NCBI RefSeq assembly: GCF_000986795.1
Contig: NZ_LAYZ01000001.1
Span: 186,001-250,000, forward strand
Origin: Salinicoccus sediminis
GTDB taxonomy: Bacteria; Bacillota; Bacilli; Staphylococcales; Salinicoccaceae
Length of the DNA stretch: 64,000 nt
Direction: 5' to 3'
A program made the position numbers and the translations under genes. Of this stretch, positions 20,940 to 29,565 are shown piece by piece (the first letter of the stretch is position 1; the number at the start of each line of letters is the position of its first letter). Under the pieces are notes generated by a model, which was given only the letters and a program-made list of their open reading frames with translations, was not told the origin of the DNA and ran no database searches.

Positions 20940-21464
20940 GTGAAGCTCTTGGAAAAATATTTCCTGCCCAGTGATTATGTGAAGCATTTTTACTCCATTA
21001 CGCCTGAATACCTGAAGGCACGTGGCATCAGTGCGGTGATTACCGACCTTGACAATACGCTTGTCGGATTTGATGAAGCGCATGCCAATGATGTGGTCAT
21101 CAATTGGTTCAAGACGCTGAATGTCCATGATATCAAAGTGACGATCGTATCCAACGGCAACAGGACCCGGGTGAGCGGATTCTGCGATCCGCATGACATC
21201 GATTATATATTCAGCGCAGGCAAGCCGTTGGGCAAATCATTCAGGAAAGCAGTCCGCATGATGGATGTCGAACCGTCATCCACTGTGATGGTCGGCGACC
21301 AGCTAATGACTGATATTTTCGGCGCCAACAGGGCGGGGCTCGAAAGCATACTCGTCCTGCCGGTCAAAAAGAAAGACGGCTGGGCGACGCTGCTCAACCG
21401 CAGGATAGAGAGGCGGATCATGAAGTACTTCGACCGGAAAGGTCTGATCAATTGGGGGGAATGA
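20940..21464 (+). CDS. yqeG: YqeG family HAD IIIA-type phosphatase
   Basis: A 174-residue HAD-superfamily phosphatase. Motif I is DLDNTLVGF, motif II lies in VTIVSNGN, and the late VGDQLMTDIFGANR is motif IV. The natural substrate is not established; related YqeG proteins are phosphatidylglycerophosphate phosphatase candidates. I chose the GTG at 20940 because AGAGGTG is 7 bases before it and the protein then matches the family start. A frame back to 20901 runs into the promoter area. It heads the yqeG-yqeH-aroE cluster. Confidence 0.88.
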   Translation: MKLLEKYFLPSDYVKHFYSITPEYLKARGISAVITDLDNTLVGFDEAHANDVVINWFKTLNVHDIKVTIVSNGNRTRVSGFCDPHDIDYIFSAGKPLGKSFRKAVRMMDVEPSSTVMVGDQLMTDIFGANRAGLESILVLPVKKKDGWATLLNRRIERRIMKYFDRKGLINWGE

Positions 21465-21467
21465 AAT

Positions 21468-22574
21468 TTGGAACAGCTTAAATGTATCGGCTGCGGCGCT
21501 GTGCTGCAGTCGGAGGACGAAACGAAACCGGGCTTCATACCGGCAAGCGGCATGGGCCGCGAAGACGCAATATGCAAAAGGTGCTACCGCCTGAAGCACT
21601 ACAATGAAGTGATGGACCTGGATGTGGATTCAGGGGAATTCATGGCGATGCTCAATGCACTTTACGAGACGGACGGCCTGATTGTGAAAGTGCTCGATGT
21701 CTTTGATTTCAATGGCAGCATCATTCCGTCATTCAACAGGATTGTCGGTGATAAGAAGGTGCTTGCAGTCATCAATAAGATCGATCTGCTGCCGCGGTCC
21801 GTCAACAGGAACAGAGTCGTGCACAGGGCCAAGCACATGCTCAGCGAGGCCGGCATCAAAGCGGTCGATACCGTCGTCATCAGCGCGAAAAAGAACGAGG
21901 GCATAGACATGCTGGTCAGGAAGATGCAAGACCTCGCCCGCGGGCAGGATGTATATGTGGTCGGCACGACAAATGTCGGGAAATCGACACTGATCAACAA
22001 ACTGATCGAAAACACCACCGGTGACAAAGAGGTCATCACCACAAGCAAATTCCCGGGCACAACACTCGATCTCATCGATATACCGCTCGGCGGGGATTCC
22101 TACATCTTCGACACACCGGGCGTCGTGGTGGACTCACAGATGGCCCATTATGTTCATAAGGATTCACTGAAGTACATCACCCCGGGCAAAGAGATAAAAT
22201 CCAAGGGATTCCAGCTCGACCCGGGGCAGACCCTGTTCATCTCAAACCTTGCCCGCATCGACTTCACTGACGGCGGCCGCAGCAGTTTCAATGTGTATGC
22301 CTCCGACAAGGTGAACATCCACAGGACCAAACTTCGCAATGCGGATGAATTCTATGACAGGCATTACAATGGCCTGCTTGCTCCGCCGGAAATTGACCGG
22401 CCGTACCTCTCTGAAGAGTTTTCGGAGTTCGAATTCACTACAGACGCAGACAGTGACATATCAATCAGCGGACTGGCTTTCATCTCCACGGGCCCTGGAG
22501 CCACAGTGCGCGTAAGAGTGCCGAAAGGCGTGGATGTCGTTTTAAGACCGACTATATTTAAAGGTGGGGTATGA
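21468..22574 (+). CDS. yqeH: Ribosome biogenesis GTPase YqeH
   Basis: Circularly permuted GTPase needed for 30S subunit assembly. A zinc finger (CIGCGA and CKRCYR) opens the protein. The G4 motif NKIDLL precedes G1 GTTNVGKST, which proves the permutation, followed by G3 DTPGV. A C-terminal RNA-binding part completes 368 residues. It starts with TTG with GGGGGA 8 bases before. It overlaps aroE by 4 bases. Confidence 0.94.
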   Translation: MEQLKCIGCGAVLQSEDETKPGFIPASGMGREDAICKRCYRLKHYNEVMDLDVDSGEFMAMLNALYETDGLIVKVLDVFDFNGSIIPSFNRIVGDKKVLAVINKIDLLPRSVNRNRVVHRAKHMLSEAGIKAVDTVVISAKKNEGIDMLVRKMQDLARGQDVYVVGTTNVGKSTLINKLIENTTGDKEVITTSKFPGTTLDLIDIPLGGDSYIFDTPGVVVDSQMAHYVHKDSLKYITPGKEIKSKGFQLDPGQTLFISNLARIDFTDGGRSSFNVYASDKVNIHRTKLRNADEFYDRHYNGLLAPPEIDRPYLSEEFSEFEFTTDADSDISISGLAFISTGPGATVRVRVPKGVDVVLRPTIFKGGV

Positions 22575-23383
22575 TGGGTAGATATGCAGTAATAGGTCAT
22601 CCGATTGCCCATACGCTGTCCCCGCTCATCCATCGGGCAAATTTTGAAGCAAAAGGGACTTCGGATGAGTATAAGGCACTGGACATCTCCCCGGGCCAGC
22701 TCAAGTTCATCCGGGAAATCGCAGAAGAGGAATCGCTCGATGGATTCAACGTGACAATCCCCCATAAAGAGAGCATAATGGAGTTTTTGGATGCCGTGGA
22801 CGACGGTGCGAAGCTGATTGGCGCCGTCAATACCGTCTCTGTAGTAAAAGGTGTCTTCAAGGGCTATAATACAGATATTTCCGGGTACATGAATGCATTC
22901 ACAGGGCGTTTCGGAGAAAAGAAGCGCCGCGTACTGATCATCGGTGCCGGCGGTGCTGCGAAAGCTGTCCAGAAGGCGCACAGTGACCATGGCGACGAGG
23001 TGACTGTGGCAGCCAGACGCCGGGAGAGCTTCAACCGGTTCAACACGGAGGACTTCACCAGACTGCTCATAAGTGATATACAGGAAGACGCGCGGTATGA
23101 CGCAATCATCAATGCAACACCAGTCGGCATGAAGCATGAAGATGTATTTTCGGTAATGGGTATTCCAGGTTCCATCATCAAAGACGGGACCATCGGCATG
23201 GACCTGATATATCAGCCGGAAACGACGCCGTTTCTGACCCGCTTTAATGAAGGAAATGCGATGAATGGCCTGCCGATGCTGGTTTCACAGGCAATGGATG
23301 CCTATACCATATGGACCGGCGAAGCGGGCGATTACGCCGCGGCAAATAAAAAATGCAAGGAATATTTTGGAGGTAAATCATGA
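22571..23383 (+). CDS. aroE: Shikimate dehydrogenase (NADP+)
   Basis: Reduces 3-dehydroshikimate in the chorismate pathway. N-terminal GHPIAHTLSPLIH binds substrate, NVTIPHKE carries the catalytic lysine, and GAGGAAKAV is the NADP loop. NATPVGM and DLIYQPETTPF are also typical. It has 270 residues. It sits inside the ribosome-biogenesis cluster and overlaps both neighbours by 4 bases, so its expression is tied to theirs. Confidence 0.95.
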   Translation: MMGRYAVIGHPIAHTLSPLIHRANFEAKGTSDEYKALDISPGQLKFIREIAEEESLDGFNVTIPHKESIMEFLDAVDDGAKLIGAVNTVSVVKGVFKGYNTDISGYMNAFTGRFGEKKRRVLIIGAGGAAKAVQKAHSDHGDEVTVAARRRESFNRFNTEDFTRLLISDIQEDARYDAIINATPVGMKHEDVFSVMGIPGSIIKDGTIGMDLIYQPETTPFLTRFNEGNAMNGLPMLVSQAMDAYTIWTGEAGDYAAANKKCKEYFGGKS

Positions 23384-23676
23384 ATAATTTAACTTCACGC
23401 CAAGTGAAGCAGCTCAAATCCAAGGCACATCATCTGAGTCCGATTTTTCAGGTCGGAAAAAACGGGGTCAATGAAAATTTCACGGAACAGATCAGTGATG
23501 TTCTGGAGAAAAGGGAACTTATAAAAATTTCGGTGCTGCAGAACTGTCTTGAAGACAAGGATGATATCGCGAAACAGATCAGTGATGCCACAGAGAGTCA
23601 CATAGTGACGGTCATCGGCAATACGATCATCCTCTACAAACAGTCGGAAAAAGCCGGGAAAATCGAACTGTCATGA
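23380..23676 (+). CDS. yhbY: RNA-binding protein YhbY (CRM domain)
   Basis: A 98-residue CRM-domain protein linked to ribosomal large-subunit maturation. It begins LTSRQVKQLKSKAHHLSP and keeps the QVGKNG loop (GxxG type) that contacts RNA. It has the usual size. ATGA overlaps join it to aroE and nadD. Confidence 0.93.
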   Translation: MNNLTSRQVKQLKSKAHHLSPIFQVGKNGVNENFTEQISDVLEKRELIKISVLQNCLEDKDDIAKQISDATESHIVTVIGNTIILYKQSEKAGKIELS

Positions 23677-24236
23677 AGATGGCCGTTTTTGGCGGGACTT
23701 TTGATCCGGTCCATATCGGGCATGTGCATGCAGTCGTGGAGGCGAAGATCGCCCTCGGCCTGGACAGGGTCATTTTCGTGCCGGCACGGCAGTCACCGCT
23801 TAAAACAGTCTCCCCTGCAGGAGATGCACACCGTCTGGAAATGCTGCACCGGGCTACAGACGTCTATGATTTCATGGAGATCGATACCTTTGAGCTGGAA
23901 CAGGAGGGTGTCAGCTACACTTACGACACCGCTTCGTACCTTTCGGAAAAGTACCCGGAGGATGAACTTTATTTCCTCATGGGAGTGGATCAGTATCTTG
24001 ATTTTGATAAATGGCATAATAACGATGGATTGCTCAGACTGATGAGGTTTGCTGTGATGGCCCGGGCTTCCGAGGAAGTGACGGTGAAAGATCCTTTCAT
24101 CTGGGTCCAGCAGCCGGTCGTGGAAGTTTCTTCGACGATCATACGGGAACGCATTGCTGAAGGCGGTATAGTGCGCCATCAGCTGAATGACACTGTCCAT
24201 GACTATATAAAGGAGCAGAGATTGTATGAAGCGTAA
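23673..24236 (+). CDS. nadD: Nicotinate-nucleotide adenylyltransferase
   Basis: Makes deamido-NAD from nicotinate mononucleotide and ATP. GGTFDPVHIGH is the nucleotidyltransferase ATP site; VEVSSTIIRERI near the C-terminus is the ISSTxxR motif. It has 187 residues, normal for Gram-positives. It overlaps yqeK by 11 bases. Confidence 0.95.
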   Translation: MKMAVFGGTFDPVHIGHVHAVVEAKIALGLDRVIFVPARQSPLKTVSPAGDAHRLEMLHRATDVYDFMEIDTFELEQEGVSYTYDTASYLSEKYPEDELYFLMGVDQYLDFDKWHNNDGLLRLMRFAVMARASEEVTVKDPFIWVQQPVVEVSSTIIRERIAEGGIVRHQLNDTVHDYIKEQRLYEA

Positions 24237-24795
24237 GGAAGCAGTCAGGCTTGTGAAAGAGAAGCTGCCGGAAAAGAGATATAAACATTCCAGACGTGTG
24301 GCTGAAACTGCCGAAGAGATGGCAAAGATCTTTGAAGGCGATGCGGATAAATGCTATCTGGCAGGCATGCTCCATGACTATTCAAAATACGACGAGCTCA
24401 GCGACATGTACCAGTATGTGACCGGATATGAACTGGACCCGAACCTTCTGGGCTTCAAATCGGAAGTGCTGCACGGGCCGGTGGCGGCTGTCAGGATGAG
24501 AGAGGAATTCGGCGTCGAGGATGAGGAGATATTCCAGGCGATCACGAATCATACTTCGGGCAGAGCCCAGATGATGCTGAACGAGAAAATCATTTTCGTC
24601 GCAGACTATATAGAACCAAAAAGGAGCCAGCCGGGTGTCGATTATATCCGTGATATCGTTTTTGAAAAACAGGACCTGGATTTCGCAGTATATGAAATTA
24701 CCAAAGCGAACATACTGCACCTGGTGGCAAAGGACCGGCCGGTCTACATGAGGACCGTGGAGTGTCTGAACTACTATAATATGGTGAAGGAGTGA
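24226..24795 (+). CDS. yqeK: HD-domain protein YqeK, symmetrical Ap4A hydrolase
   Basis: A 189-residue HD phosphohydrolase that in related bacteria splits diadenosine tetraphosphate into two ADP. Metal ligands are in HSRRV, the HD pair in MLHDYSKY, and later HGPVA and NHTSG. It follows nadD in many Firmicutes. Four bases separate it from rsfS. Confidence 0.92.
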   Translation: MKRKEAVRLVKEKLPEKRYKHSRRVAETAEEMAKIFEGDADKCYLAGMLHDYSKYDELSDMYQYVTGYELDPNLLGFKSEVLHGPVAAVRMREEFGVEDEEIFQAITNHTSGRAQMMLNEKIIFVADYIEPKRSQPGVDYIRDIVFEKQDLDFAVYEITKANILHLVAKDRPVYMRTVECLNYYNMVKE

Positions 24796-24799
24796 AACG

Positions 24800-25135
24800 A
24801 TGCAGAGTGAAGAGCTTTTGCAGTTGATGATCGAAGCATGTGATGATAAGCGTGCTGAAGATATAATGAAATTCAACGTGACTGAAACGAGCAGTGTGAC
24901 CGACTATTATATCATCTGTCACGGGACTTCCGACAGGCAGGTACAGGCGATCGCTGACGAAATCAAGGAGGTCGCGAAGGATTACGGCATAGAACCTGTG
25001 GTCGAGGGCTACAGGGAGGCGAAATGGATATTGTGTGATGTTGACAATGTCGTCATCCATGTATTCCACAAACCTGAACGCGACTACTATAACCTTGAAC
25101 GACTGTTCCAGAATGGTGAGCATGTTGAAGTCTGA
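24800..25135 (+). CDS. rsfS: Ribosomal silencing factor RsfS
   Basis: Binds L14 of the 50S subunit and blocks subunit joining under starvation. The 111-residue protein keeps the DUF143 segments TDYYIICHGTS, VEGYREAKW and DVVIHVF-like DNVVIHVF. Its 3' end overlaps the start of the next methyltransferase gene by 14 bases. Confidence 0.93.
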   Translation: MQSEELLQLMIEACDDKRAEDIMKFNVTETSSVTDYYIICHGTSDRQVQAIADEIKEVAKDYGIEPVVEGYREAKWILCDVDNVVIHVFHKPERDYYNLERLFQNGEHVEV

Positions 25136-25865
25136 GGCAGCATACAGACAATTCAGCAGGTACTATGATGAACTGACATATGATATGCCGTATGCACTCT
25201 GGCTCGATATCATCCATCAATTCAAGGGCGGGCGCCGTTCATTGCTCGATATCGGCTGCGGGACCGGAAACCTTACCGGAATGCTTGAGTATGAAGACAT
25301 CTCCGCATTCGACCAGTCCGGGTACATGGTTGCACAGGCCAGGGAGAAGGGACCGGAAGACATCGGGTATTTTACAGATGACATGCGGTATTTTGAACTG
25401 GACAGGACATTCGATGTCATCTGTGCCACAGTGGACGTACTGAACTACTGCCAGGATCCCGAGGAAGTGATGAAGGTTTTCACTCAGGTGAAAAAGCATC
25501 TGTCGGATGACGGTGTCTTCATCTTTGATATACACAGCGCATACAAGATGGAGAATGAACTGAATGGTGTCACATACAGTGACGAAACGGAACATATCAC
25601 CTATATATGGCATGCAATACCCGGTGAGTGTCCCTTGTCCGTCATCCATGACATGACATTCTTTGTTCGTGATGAAGAGAGTGGCAGTATGTACAGGCGC
25701 TTCAGTGAGACGCATGCCCAGCGGACCTACAGGCATAGGGATATGATCAGGATGATTGATGATGCCGGTCTGACACTGGACTTTGCATTCAGTGATTTTG
25801 ATATGGACAATGCAGTGACCGAGGTCTGCGACCGAGTGTTCTATGTTGTCAAAAAAACTTTGTGA
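25122..25865 (+). CDS. Class I SAM-dependent methyltransferase (YqeM-like)
   Basis: A 247-residue small-molecule-type methyltransferase. The SAM loop LLDIGCGTGNLT and the later CATVDVLNYC segment fit family 11/25 methyltransferases. B. subtilis YqeM holds the same place after rsfS; its substrate is not known. I chose ATG 25122 after GGTGAG; ATG 25113 is also possible. A longer frame to 25035 lies inside rsfS and is unlikely. The terminator overlaps its 3' end. Confidence 0.86.
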   Translation: MLKSEAAYRQFSRYYDELTYDMPYALWLDIIHQFKGGRRSLLDIGCGTGNLTGMLEYEDISAFDQSGYMVAQAREKGPEDIGYFTDDMRYFELDRTFDVICATVDVLNYCQDPEEVMKVFTQVKKHLSDDGVFIFDIHSAYKMENELNGVTYSDETEHITYIWHAIPGECPLSVIHDMTFFVRDEESGSMYRRFSETHAQRTYRHRDMIRMIDDAGLTLDFAFSDFDMDNAVTEVCDRVFYVVKKTL

Positions 25866-25888
25866 CCCTTAGGTTGCAAAGTTTTTTT
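25850..25888. terminator. Terminator at the end of the yqeG-methyltransferase cluster
   Basis: Stem AAAAAAACTTTG/CAAAGTTTTTTT around the stop codon of the methyltransferase gene, ending with a long T run. Confidence 0.75.
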
Positions 25889-25979
25889 GAGTTATTTTAT
25901 TTATTTGACGAAAGAAATAATCAAATCAGGCCTTTTTATCCATATATATATATAAAGAGCTTTTTTAAGGAGGAGTATC

Positions 25980-26597
25980 ATGGATATCAAGGTTTTCTGG
26001 AAGCGTTACAATCTCTATATTGCGGGCGGGCTTTTTCTCGTCGCTGCTGCTGCCCTGGCTTTTCTGTTTTTTTCCGGTGACCACGGGGCTGAGGCGGTTG
26101 AGCCGTTCCCCGTCCAGGATTTCACTGAAGAGAGTGAAGAGGCGCCGGCTGAGCCTTTGGATGTCAGCATCTTTGTTGAAGTGAAGGGGGCGGTGAAGTA
26201 CCCCGGCGTTTTTGAAATGCCGAAGGATGCCAGGGTGAAGAATGTGCTGGAAATGGCTCAGCCTGATGCCGGTGCCGATCTTCTGACTGTCAACCAGTCG
26301 ATGAAACTGGCAGATGAGATGGTGGTCTATGTGCCTAAGAAAGGCGAGACCGGGAAATTCGACCCGGCTGCCGGCTTCGGATCCCGGACAGATGAGGGGA
26401 ATGATACAGTCAATATAAATACCGCCGGTGTTCCGGAGCTTACGAGCCTGAACGGAATCGGGGAGAAGAAGGCGCAGGTTATCATCGATTACCGGGAGGA
26501 GAGTGGATTGTTCATGGCGCCCGAGGATCTGATGAATGTACCGGGAATCGGAGAAAAAACTTTTGAAAGTCTCAAACCATATATTACAATAGATTAA
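25980..26597 (+). CDS. comEA: Competence protein ComEA, DNA receptor
   Basis: Membrane-anchored DNA-binding protein for natural transformation. One transmembrane helix (about 13-30) is followed by an acidic linker, a SLBB-type domain (VEVKGAVKYPGVFEM, about 57-110) and a C-terminal double helix-hairpin-helix (NINTAGVPELTSLNGIGEKKA, then VPGIGEKTF) that binds DNA. The 205-residue length is normal. A strong AAGGAGGAG site precedes the start. It heads a comEA-comEB-comEC unit. No ComK box was identified by eye. Confidence 0.94.
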   Translation: MDIKVFWKRYNLYIAGGLFLVAAAALAFLFFSGDHGAEAVEPFPVQDFTEESEEAPAEPLDVSIFVEVKGAVKYPGVFEMPKDARVKNVLEMAQPDAGADLLTVNQSMKLADEMVVYVPKKGETGKFDPAAGFGSRTDEGNDTVNINTAGVPELTSLNGIGEKKAQVIIDYREESGLFMAPEDLMNVPGIGEKTFESLKPYITID

Positions 26598-26619
26598 AAG
26601 AGAGAAGCGGGGGATAATT

Positions 26620-27081
26620 TTGAGAATCGACTGGCATGATTATTTTTTGGCACAAAGTCACCTGCTCAGCCTCAGGTCCACATGTGAAAGGCTGAAAGTG
26701 GGTGCAACCATCGTTAAGGAAAACCGCGTCATAGCGGGTGGATATAACGGTTCCGTATCCGGTGAGGATCACTGCATTGATGTGGGGTGTCTCCTCGAGG
26801 ACGGACACTGCATACGCACCATCCATGCTGAGATCAACGCACTGCTGCAATGCTCGAAGTTCGGTGTATCAACAGAAGGGGCTAGTGTCTACATTACCCA
26901 TTTTCCATGTGTACACTGTACGAAATCACTCATACAGGCCGGCATCAGCAATATATATTATGCCAGGGACTACAAGAATCATGAGTATGCCCTGTATCTT
27001 CTGGATAAGACGGGAGTCCATTACGAACGCATCGATTTCGATAATGAGCGTGTCGCCCATTATTTTGAGAGCATCGTATGA
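26620..27081 (+). CDS. comEB: ComE operon protein 2 / dCMP deaminase family
   Basis: A 153-residue zinc deaminase. HAEINAL supplies the first zinc ligand and catalytic glutamate, and PCVHC the two cysteines. An extra GGYNGSVSGEDHCIDVGC part is typical of dCMP deaminases. In Bacillus the homologous comEB is not needed for DNA uptake itself. It starts with TTG after a GCGGGGGA site, and overlaps comEC by 4 bases. Confidence 0.92.
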   Translation: MRIDWHDYFLAQSHLLSLRSTCERLKVGATIVKENRVIAGGYNGSVSGEDHCIDVGCLLEDGHCIRTIHAEINALLQCSKFGVSTEGASVYITHFPCVHCTKSLIQAGISNIYYARDYKNHEYALYLLDKTGVHYERIDFDNERVAHYFESIV

Positions 27082-29321
27082 TTGCCTTTCTGACTTTTCT
27101 GTCCATGATCAACGGCTACATCAGTCTTGGATCCCCTTCCGTGGGGATCTTTTTTATATTGGTCTCAATTACAATCGCCTGGCGGAAATTCCATTCTGTA
27201 AAAATAGTCAGCGCATTTCTACTGCTCACAGCCTTCACCATGACGGCTGTTTTTTTATTGCCTGATAATATTGAAGAGGACCGTGTGGGGCATGTGACCG
27301 TCACAGGATACAAGTATTACAGGGACGGTATTGCCCATGTTGTGACAAACGGTGAGGAAACATATGACATGTTCCTGGATGAGCCGGTGAAACTTGCGGT
27401 CGGACAAACATGCAGCGATGCCTTCCGGGTCACGGTGCCCGGCGAGGAGCGTAATTTCATAAAGAGGGACGAACGCCTTAACATGAAAATGAACGGGCTG
27501 GACGGGCGCATCTATCATGATAGCATCGAACAGGCCGATTGTGCCGGGACGGAGATGACATTCGGTATGCATCTATCCGTCATGAGGGATAAATATATAA
27601 GCAGGATGCTCTCCAGATCGGAGTATGACTATGCCTTCGATATCCTCACGTTGTCAATCGGCAATAAATCCTACATCACTCCGGATTTTTTTGACGCTCT
27701 GCAGAAGCTTGGCATATATCATCTGTATGTCATTTCAGGCACCCATGTCGCATTTGTCAGCGGTATATTGTTCTTTGTGCTCAAGCGTATGCGGTTGACG
27801 ATAAATATGATAAAGATAATCATGATCATCTGTCTGCTGCTGTTCCTCATGCTGAATTTCTTCAGCCCGAGTGTCCTTAGGGCAGTTCTGATGGCCATCA
27901 TCCTGATTATCACTTCGTTCTTCAGGGCCAAACCCTATCTGACGGTGATTTCGGTCACTGCAATCATACAAATCATGTACAACCCATGGGTGATGTACCA
28001 TGCCGGGTTCCAGCTTTCCTATATCACTACCTATCTCATAATACTGAGCCGGCCGTACTGGCAGGACAAAACACCATTGGTCCAGCTGATGGCTATAACA
28101 GCCATTGCCGAAGTTTCGACACTTACAGTTGTACTTCAGCAGTTCAATGAAATAAGTGTCAGCGGCCTGGTCATGAATTTCATCTTTGTACCGCTGTTCT
28201 CTTTCCTTATCTTTCCGATGGTCATCATCTACAACTTCATGGCATTTACTGTCTTTCCGGGTTTTGCCGATGAAATATATCATTTTGTATTTGCGGGGTT
28301 GAGGGAGCTGATTCTCTTTCTGTCCAGCTCTTTCAGGCACCGTTTTTCTGTTCACAGTCCCAATGCTGTCTGGCTCATAGTGCTCAGCGTCCTGTCATAT
28401 ATGATCATGAGGGAGATTTGTCTTGGCAGTTTCAAAAGAATATGCATGTATGCAGGGTTATTCATGTTCAGCATCATTATGCTGGACAAGGCTTCGTGGT
28501 ATGACTATACCGTCACGATGGTGGATGTAGGTCAGGGTGATGCGTTTATCGTGGAAGACCACAGGAATAATGCAACAGTTCTGATAGATACAGGCGGTAA
28601 GTTCTATCCGGAGGAAAACGGCTTCCCGCTGTCCGAGAAAACAGTCCTTCCCTATCTTAAGGAAGCCGGAATCGACCGTCTGGATATGATGGTCCTGTCA
28701 CACATGGACCTGGATCATACAGGGGAAGCTCAGCATATCCTGAAGAATGTGCAGGTCGGGCATATCTATGTAAATCCGGGAGACCCGGCGTTTTTGGATT
28801 GGTATCAGACAGAGGGTGTCGGTGATTATGAAGGGCATTTTGTCAATGCCATGGAAACAAAAGAGGTGGATATTGGAGGTATCAGGATGAAAAAGCTGTT
28901 CCCGGAGGAGAATCCCGGCGGCGATGACTCAAATCAGCATTCACTTGTGATGATGGTGAATACCGGAAGGTTCAATTTCCTGTTCACCGGGGATACAGAT
29001 ACAGAGATGGAGGCGCAGATGATTGAAATGTATGGTCATCTTGAGATGGATGTATTAAAATTGGCACACCATGGCTCAAACACCTCGACAGGAGAACGGT
29101 TTATCCAGAATACCGATTTCAGTTATGCGGTCATATCCGCCGGAGTGGATAACAGGTACGGGCACCCGCATCCTGAAGTGACCGGGCGGCTCACGCATGC
29201 GCGGATTTTTGATACTTCAGAGCACGGCATGGTCCGTTTTAACATCCGTGGCGATGAAATGTGTGTCGAAACAAAGCTCGCACCGGAGCTTGATCACTGC
29301 ATAAAAAAAGAGCTGCCTTAG
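27078..29321 (+). CDS. comEC: DNA internalisation protein ComEC/Rec2
   Basis: Polytopic channel that brings single-stranded DNA into the cell. The 747 residues contain two N-terminal helices, a beta-rich soluble part (about 75-165), the Competence domain with many helices (about 215-460), and a C-terminal metallo-beta-lactamase-like domain starting DVGQGDAFIVE with SHMDLDHTGE and LAHHGSNTS. All parts look intact. Its last codons overlap a hairpin that ends the opposing yqzM transcript. Confidence 0.95.
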   Translation: MIAFLTFLSMINGYISLGSPSVGIFFILVSITIAWRKFHSVKIVSAFLLLTAFTMTAVFLLPDNIEEDRVGHVTVTGYKYYRDGIAHVVTNGEETYDMFLDEPVKLAVGQTCSDAFRVTVPGEERNFIKRDERLNMKMNGLDGRIYHDSIEQADCAGTEMTFGMHLSVMRDKYISRMLSRSEYDYAFDILTLSIGNKSYITPDFFDALQKLGIYHLYVISGTHVAFVSGILFFVLKRMRLTINMIKIIMIICLLLFLMLNFFSPSVLRAVLMAIILIITSFFRAKPYLTVISVTAIIQIMYNPWVMYHAGFQLSYITTYLIILSRPYWQDKTPLVQLMAITAIAEVSTLTVVLQQFNEISVSGLVMNFIFVPLFSFLIFPMVIIYNFMAFTVFPGFADEIYHFVFAGLRELILFLSSSFRHRFSVHSPNAVWLIVLSVLSYMIMREICLGSFKRICMYAGLFMFSIIMLDKASWYDYTVTMVDVGQGDAFIVEDHRNNATVLIDTGGKFYPEENGFPLSEKTVLPYLKEAGIDRLDMMVLSHMDLDHTGEAQHILKNVQVGHIYVNPGDPAFLDWYQTEGVGDYEGHFVNAMETKEVDIGGIRMKKLFPEENPGGDDSNQHSLVMMVNTGRFNFLFTGDTDTEMEAQMIEMYGHLEMDVLKLAHHGSNTSTGERFIQNTDFSYAVISAGVDNRYGHPHPEVTGRLTHARIFDTSEHGMVRFNIRGDEMCVETKLAPELDHCIKKELP

Positions 29322-29327
29322 CAGCTC
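29303..29327 (-). terminator. Terminator of yqzM, overlapping the comEC 3' end
   Basis: GAGCTGC/GCAGCTC stem with a 4-base loop. On the minus strand it is followed by TTTTTTTAT. It includes the comEC stop codon, so the two genes converge without a gap. Confidence 0.7.
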
Positions 29328-29335
29328 GCGGATCA

Positions 29336-29473
29336 CTACATGTCTGCAACGATCTGGAAGATCTGTGCGATGACGTAGATTACAGTCAATCCTGCAAACC
29401 CTACGACAAATGCCAGGCCGGAATCAATTACATCATTGTTTTTGGATTGTACATGTTTTTCGAATTTATTCAT
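29336..29473 (-). CDS. yqzM: YqzM family small membrane protein
   Basis: A 45-residue protein starting MNKFEKHVQSKNNDVIDSG, then one hydrophobic helix (about 19-42). AGGAGG lies 7 bases before the ATG. B. subtilis YqzM has a nearly identical N-terminal layout (MNxFEKxVQSKxND.IDS) and also sits between comEC and holA on the opposite strand. Function unknown. Recognition is from memory of that family and its position. Confidence 0.82.
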   Translation of the reverse strand: MNKFEKHVQSKNNDVIDSGLAFVVGFAGLTVIYVIAQIFQIVADM

Positions 29474-29565
29474 GGAATTACCTCCTAAACATATCAATTA
29501 CAGTATAGGATAAATCGCTTAAAAAAGCTATAATAGAATGAGAATAATATGGGAGTGACTCAATT

